A stretch of 10,972 bases of DNA from JADKCL01 sp046050405 (GTDB lineage: Bacteria > Bacteroidota > Bacteroidia > J057 > JADKCL01), in assembly GCA_046050405.1 (NCBI GenBank), contig JBJOPY010000017.1, forward strand, positions 1 through 10,972, given 5' to 3'. Positions 7,504-10,972 of the stretch are shown one piece after another. The notes below the pieces were generated by a model. The model did not search any database. It saw only the letters and a list, made by a program, of their open reading frames with translations, and had not been told where the DNA came from. A program made the position numbers and the translations under genes. How positions within the stretch are numbered: position 1 is the stretch's first letter; every line of letters starts with the position of its first letter.

Positions 7504-8096
7504 GATACCGCAGGTCGTTCTTGTTTGTGGTGGCTTGCTGGGCATGGATGGCCGCCGAGGCGCAGGATTTCGCCGGTTTCAGGCAAGCATTCTGGCAGCA
7601 GCTTTCGGAATCCTGCCGTCCCGGCCTCAGATGGGAAAAGTCCGTCACCGAGCTGTCCGGCGATGCAGGCCCCAGAACCGAATCCCGAACCTTTGATCTG
7701 GATTGCCGTCGCGGATGGGCAAAGTCAGGGAACGACTCGATCAATCTGAGCCCCGAGGAATTTGCGTTGCTGTTTGAATATGCCTATGACAATGCCAACT
7801 ATGCACCCTACATGGTACTTTCAAGGAACGGAATGGGAGTCTCGGCCAAGGTGAAACCAGGCCAGGAACAGGAATCCAAGCTTCAATTGCAGCGCTTTGA
7901 GGTGGATCCCGTCTCTGGCAGGCTTCAATTTGCGGAAGCCAGGATTTGGAAGGACAGCCCCTTGTACGAGCTCAAGGTGCATATATCCGTCTGGTTCGAT
8001 CCATCGGGACATTATCTGCGCCATGAGATCGAGACCAAGACGGATGTACTCCTGGGTGGCGAACTGCATACGGTCATCAAGGCACGAATCCTATGA
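7500..8096 (+). CDS. Exported protein of unknown family
   Basis: The 198-residue protein opens with M-R-Y-R-R, a hydrophobic stretch and a probable signal-peptidase site at A-E-A/Q around residue 21, so it should be periplasmic or secreted. The mature part contains alternating short strands, for example V-S-A-K-V-K, L-Q-L-Q-R-F-E-V and L-Y-E-L-K-V-H-I-S-V-W-F-D. It ends with a strand pattern (T-V-I-K-A-R-I-L) reminiscent of the curved sheet of LolA/LolB-like carriers, but I see no diagnostic motif and do not assign it. Two cysteines (about residues 39 and 69) could form a disulphide. It starts inside the gpmI stop (ATGA), so it is co-translated with a glycolytic enzyme; that pairing gives no clear hint of its role. 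Its own stop also forms an ATGA, leading into a 20-codon open frame that soon ends. Confidence 0.8.
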   Translation: MRYRRSFLFVVACWAWMAAEAQDFAGFRQAFWQQLSESCRPGLRWEKSVTELSGDAGPRTESRTFDLDCRRGWAKSGNDSINLSPEEFALLFEYAYDNANYAPYMVLSRNGMGVSAKVKPGQEQESKLQLQRFEVDPVSGRLQFAEARIWKDSPLYELKVHISVWFDPSGHYLRHEIETKTDVLLGGELHTVIKARIL

Positions 8097-8453
8097 CGGA
8101 ATGGCTGGCCGCCTTCACGGGGGCGTGGGGGGTTACTGGGTCCGGCCTGGAATAGGCACTGGGATGGGGATGGAAGAGATTTCGCTTCCCCTGCTGAGCT
8201 TTCGCACCAACCTTGCCGAATGTCCGACCCTCGGATGCGTGTCCGGCTTGTCGCCGGCCAGAGGCTGCAACATCCTACCCTGCCCATGGGCATCATTACG
8301 GGTTTCCGTGGCGGGTTCAGCACGCTTTCAACCCCAGGGGCTTGGAGACGCTGGATCAACTTGAACGCAAGGAGAGCACACTTGCAGGCATCCCTGGGGT
8401 GATTGCCTTTCAGGAACAGGGCAGGGGGCATGCACTGGGATGAACAGAGGCTT
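8097..8453. other. 357-base gap without a credible gene, rich in inverted repeats
   Basis: This lies between the convergent ends of the exported protein (+) and btuG (-). All three plus frames are broken and none shows a family I recognise. The longest open pieces (8213-8443, 8220-8402 and a minus-strand frame from 8470) have no conserved pattern. The DNA holds CCGGC/GCCGG (8243-8257), a 12-bp palindrome TGCCCATGGGCA (8281-8292), a 9-bp inverted repeat ACCCCAGGG/CCCTGGGGT (8331-8339 with 8392-8400), GCAAG/CTTGC (8367-8385) and AGGCA/TGCCT (8386-8408). GCACTGGGATG occurs as a direct repeat at 8156-8166 and 8432-8442. It could be a terminator zone, a degraded gene or a structured RNA; the sequence does not decide. 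Confidence 0.5.
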
Positions 8454-9581
8454 TCAGGGTAAAAATGCAAACCCGCCGGGGATCACACCCACCTCAAACG
8501 AGGCCAATTCCCTCGCCGAGTTCGGCGAAAACCGATAGACCCTGCCTTTCCGCTGATAATCAAGGGCATCTCCTGCATAGATGTAGCCTGTTTGCGGATC
8601 CAGTCCGAGTCCATACCACGTATGCGATCCCTGTGCCACCCATGGTTGCGTGGGAAGGGCGCTGTCGCCGACCGCCATTTGATGGATGCCGCCATCCAGG
8701 AAGTAAAGCCTGTCGCGTTCAGCGTTGATGATGAGTTTGGAGGGGGCCCGGGTCGGTGAACCGAATGGAAACACCGCCTCCACGCGAAGTGAATCCAGAT
8801 TTACCCGCACGAGTTGTGGAAAGGCTTGGCCAAGAGCATTCCCACAAAGCACCCACAGCCTCCCGTTTAGATCCACGGCGAGACTGTTCGGCTCCCGCCC
8901 GACATACAGGCTGTCCACAAGCGATGGCGCTTCGACATCAATCACGAGGAGTTTGTCCGTGCCAGTCTGCGCCAAATAAACCCGTGTACCTACCCGAACC
9001 ATTTCCTCTGTCCAACCTCCCGTGGCAATGCTGGATACTAGCGTGCAAGTGGCGAGGTTCACCACCGAGATCGTCCTCGAATACAAATCCGTCACCAATG
9101 CACGGTCATTTCCGATCGGCAACAGGTACCGCGGCGATTGCAGTCCCGTGATGGTGCAGCGGCTCTTCAGGCTCGGGAGATCGACCACCTCGCACTTTCC
9201 CGAATGGTTGACGACGATGTAGGCTTGGCTGCCGATGACCGTGACACTCTGGGCGACATCACCCAGTGGACGGCCATTCACCGCTGTGAAAACATCGCCT
9301 CGCAAAGAGTCGTCACCCCGACGAATGAAACTCAGACTGCCATTCCCACCTTGGAAATTGCCCTCGTTGACCACCAATACGCCATCCGCATAGTCAAAGG
9401 GCAAGCGTGGGGGCTCCTCCCTGCAACAGCTCCAGAGCGAGCAAGCGAGCAAGCCCAAGGTGCACAAGCAATACCCCCCACATACAGCCCTGGCGAGCGC
9501 CAATGCCCGACCCTTGAGCGAACCGACAGCGACCGGGATGCCCACCCTCATGTTTACCAAAAACTCATTCATACCCATCAT
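8454..9581 (-). CDS. btuG: BtuG-like surface beta-propeller lipoprotein (cobalamin binding)
   Basis: BtuG proteins are surface lipoproteins that bind vitamin B12 tightly and pass it to the partner TonB-dependent receptor BtuB. The 375-residue product has a basic N-terminus, a hydrophobic core and a cysteine-rich signal end (L-L-A-C-S-L-W-S-C-C), so lipidation on one of these cysteines is likely. The mature part begins with the family's G-V-L-V-V-N-E-G-N-F and G-N-G-S-L-S-F. Repeated propeller blades follow (A-Y-I-V-V-N, S-P-R-Y-L-L-P, T-I-S-V-V-N-L, L-V-I-D-V, P-N-S-L-A-V-D), then the closing G-D-A-L-D-Y-Q-R-K-G-R-V-Y-R-F and P-G-G-F-A-F, typical of YncE/DUF5074-type BtuG homologues. The ATG at 9581 is chosen because it overlaps the receptor stop (ATGA). 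ATGs at 9578, 9572 and 9551 are alternatives. The frame stays open upstream to 10124, but that part is a shadow of the receptor gene. Ligand specificity is inferred from family and neighbour. Confidence 0.85.
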   Translation of the reverse strand: MMGMNEFLVNMRVGIPVAVGSLKGRALALARAVCGGYCLCTLGLLACSLWSCCREEPPRLPFDYADGVLVVNEGNFQGGNGSLSFIRRGDDSLRGDVFTAVNGRPLGDVAQSVTVIGSQAYIVVNHSGKCEVVDLPSLKSRCTITGLQSPRYLLPIGNDRALVTDLYSRTISVVNLATCTLVSSIATGGWTEEMVRVGTRVYLAQTGTDKLLVIDVEAPSLVDSLYVGREPNSLAVDLNGRLWVLCGNALGQAFPQLVRVNLDSLRVEAVFPFGSPTRAPSKLIINAERDRLYFLDGGIHQMAVGDSALPTQPWVAQGSHTWYGLGLDPQTGYIYAGDALDYQRKGRVYRFSPNSARELASFEVGVIPGGFAFLP

Positions 9582-10972
9582 ATTTGCGGGCGGACAGGCC
9601 CTGACAAGAATGCCCAATCCAGCCGCACAAAAATAGACCTTCCCGGCATTGGCCGCCAAGCGACGGTCTGGTACTGGGCATTGGCCAGATTGCGGATGCC
9701 AGCCTGGAACCGCAAGCGGTGCGGCCGTGAAGGGGACAGGCCGCCAGCCCCCTGAATTTCTGAATCCCGCACAGAAAATTGAGGCTGCCAGCCCACGCTC
9801 ACATCCACCGTACTGAACCCAGGGATGAAGGCACTGTTGTCCGCGACGGTGTACCTTCTGCTGTTCCAGTCCTGAAAATACTGCAGACTCCACGCCTTCC
9901 ATTCCAGACCCAACCGAAAGGAGCCATTGTGCCTTGGCACGTAGATTAACTGATGGCCGTCTTGGCGCTGGGTGGACGCAAACGTATGGTTTGCCTGGAT
10001 GGAATACCGGATCCTGCCGCACACCCCCGACTGCCTCACAATCGCCTCCAGCCCCATGGCGGTGACTTGCTGCACATTTTCCGGCCGCCATAGCGCCCCT
10101 GAAACCGGCACCCACAGGATCCAATCGCGGACATGACTGTAATATCCGCCGATCTCGGCATGAATTGAGCCCCTTCTTTGAAATCCGCCGTCTTGAAAAA
10201 CAGATTGCTCCCCTTGGCTGAAAATGACCGCCGCCTCAGCAGCCTGGCTCAGCTCGGGAAGCAGGCCGGGATTGCCTCCGGGATTCCAATGCAGATCGTT
10301 CAGGCTGGGGTTGCGGTAGTTGCGCGCGACGTGGGCACGCATGGACAGGCCGTCAATGCGTGTCTGACAGGAGGTGCCAAGGTAGCCGAGCAAAGGTGAG
10401 AACCGGTCGTTGCCCCACTCCTCCCGCACGAGGACGGTGAAGAAGCCGCGATCCAGGAATCGCCATTCTCCCTTGGCGTAGCCGCTCGCGAGGGCTTGCC
10501 TTGCATGGTCTGTATAGCCCTCGGAGGCTGCCTGGTCATGGAGGTACCTGATCCCGGCGCCTTTCCATGCCAGGCGGAGTGTCGAAGGCACGCGTTCAAT
10601 GTCTGACTGTATCAGGTAACGGTCAAAGGAGGAAGGCGCATCGATCCTGGCCATCGCATTCAGGTAGCGCATGGATTCGTGAAGCCATCCAGCCTTTGTC
10701 TCGAGGCGGTATTTGCGATGAACCCTATTCCATTGCAGCATGGAGCGGATGGCTTGGTCGGTTTGCTCCTCCCCAGCGGAGGGAGACAGCATGGAAGGAG
10801 GGAGCTTGCGATCGGAACTGAGCATCCACCAGCGGACGAAAAAATCATGCCCCCGAGGGGAATACCGAAACTCCTGAAGGCCTCCGTACTGCAAAATCCC
10901 CGCATTCTTCAGCCGCTGGACGGGGGATTGCGGCAGGCCGAGGTTCCGAAACGTGAAATCGTTTCTGGCGGT
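9578..10972 (-). CDS. btuB: BtuB-like TonB-dependent outer-membrane receptor, C-terminal part
   Basis: The reading frame is open from the right edge of the window to the TGA at 9578, giving 464 residues of a TonB-dependent receptor barrel; the plug domain and signal peptide are outside. Diagnostic segments are the conserved A-R-N-Y-R-N-P-S-L-N-D-L, then G-N-P-G-L-L-P-E (about 10324-10253), and the C-terminal N-L-A-N-A-Q-Y with P-M-P-G-R-S-I-F-V-R-L-D-W-A-F (about 9691-9608). Alternating aromatic strands fill the rest. An ATGA overlap couples it to the BtuG-like gene, which makes cobalamin or a corrinoid the most likely substrate. A cobalamin riboswitch, if present, would lie upstream of the missing 5' end. 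Oddly, nine residues (L-S-G-P-V-R-P-Q-I) follow the last aromatic residue, where barrels normally end. The receptor family is certain; the substrate is inferred. Confidence 0.85.
   Translation of the reverse strand, partial: TARNDFTFRNLGLPQSPVQRLKNAGILQYGGLQEFRYSPRGHDFFVRWWMLSSDRKLPPSMLSPSAGEEQTDQAIRSMLQWNRVHRKYRLETKAGWLHESMRYLNAMARIDAPSSFDRYLIQSDIERVPSTLRLAWKGAGIRYLHDQAASEGYTDHARQALASGYAKGEWRFLDRGFFTVLVREEWGNDRFSPLLGYLGTSCQTRIDGLSMRAHVARNYRNPSLNDLHWNPGGNPGLLPELSQAAEAAVIFSQGEQSVFQDGGFQRRGSIHAEIGGYYSHVRDWILWVPVSGALWRPENVQQVTAMGLEAIVRQSGVCGRIRYSIQANHTFASTQRQDGHQLIYVPRHNGSFRLGLEWKAWSLQYFQDWNSRRYTVADNSAFIPGFSTVDVSVGWQPQFSVRDSEIQGAGGLSPSRPHRLRFQAGIRNLANAQYQTVAWRPMPGRSIFVRLDWAFLSGPVRPQI

Noticed and set aside
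6697..7545. 282-codon open frame antisense to gpmI
   Set aside because: gpmI has every catalytic residue in the plus frame; the antisense frame is rich in Arg/His/Cys with no recognisable fold, as expected for a shadow.
8220..8402. Short plus frame with G-F-R-G-G-F-S-T, resembling the YfiH/laccase-like R-G-G-V-S motif
   Set aside because: The resemblance is limited to a few residues; the later family histidine and cysteine motifs are absent, and the frame ends after 60 codons.
8012..8470. Minus-strand frame downstream of btuG as a third gene of the B12 operon
   Set aside because: It overlaps the end of the exported-protein gene and the end of btuG, is rich in Pro/Ser/Arg, and has no signal peptide or known motif.
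9582..10124. Long upstream extension of the btuG reading frame (181 codons) on the minus strand
   Set aside because: It lies entirely inside the receptor gene in another frame, shows no family pattern, and btuG has a proper signal peptide starting at 9581.
1..10972. CRISPR array, insertion sequence, tRNA, rRNA or defence system
   Set aside because: I saw no regularly spaced repeats, transposase motifs, tRNA-like cloverleaf or known defence domains on either strand.

Overview
The window looks like a chromosomal segment from a member of the Bacteroidota, of moderate GC by eye (a little over half). Four things point there: the C-terminal part of SprA, the giant outer-membrane protein of the type IX secretion system found in this phylum; gcvH directly downstream of sprA; a DUF4783-type small secreted protein; and a BtuB-like TonB-dependent receptor paired with a BtuG-like surface beta-propeller lipoprotein. 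Start codons lack clear Shine-Dalgarno sequences, also usual for the phylum. The lineage cannot be fixed further from the sequence alone.

Layout, left to right. The 3' part of sprA (+) runs from the left edge to 2585; the first ~160 bases are out of frame with it. Then come gcvH (+, 2772-3152), a terminator-like hairpin, and a secreted TPR protein (+, 3275-5077). It converges on a small exported DUF4783-like protein (-, 5283-5696) across a hairpin-rich gap. From a divergent promoter region, gpmI (+, 5965-7503) leads with an ATGA overlap into an exported protein of unknown family (+, 7500-8096). A 357-base gap without a credible gene follows; it is dense in inverted repeats and has an 11-bp direct repeat. 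On the right, a minus-strand operon of a btuB-like receptor (running off the right edge) and btuG (9581-8454) is joined by another ATGA overlap.

Most of the window is core metabolism and envelope biology: type IX secretion, lipoate-carrying glycine cleavage H protein, cofactor-independent phosphoglycerate mutase and cobalamin capture. I do not see a new defence, mobile or biosynthetic system. The points most worth a second look are the broken reading frame at the start of sprA, the structured gap between the convergent genes at 8097-8453, the BtuB/BtuG pair with an unusual receptor C-terminus, and several RNA-hairpin candidates in the gaps.
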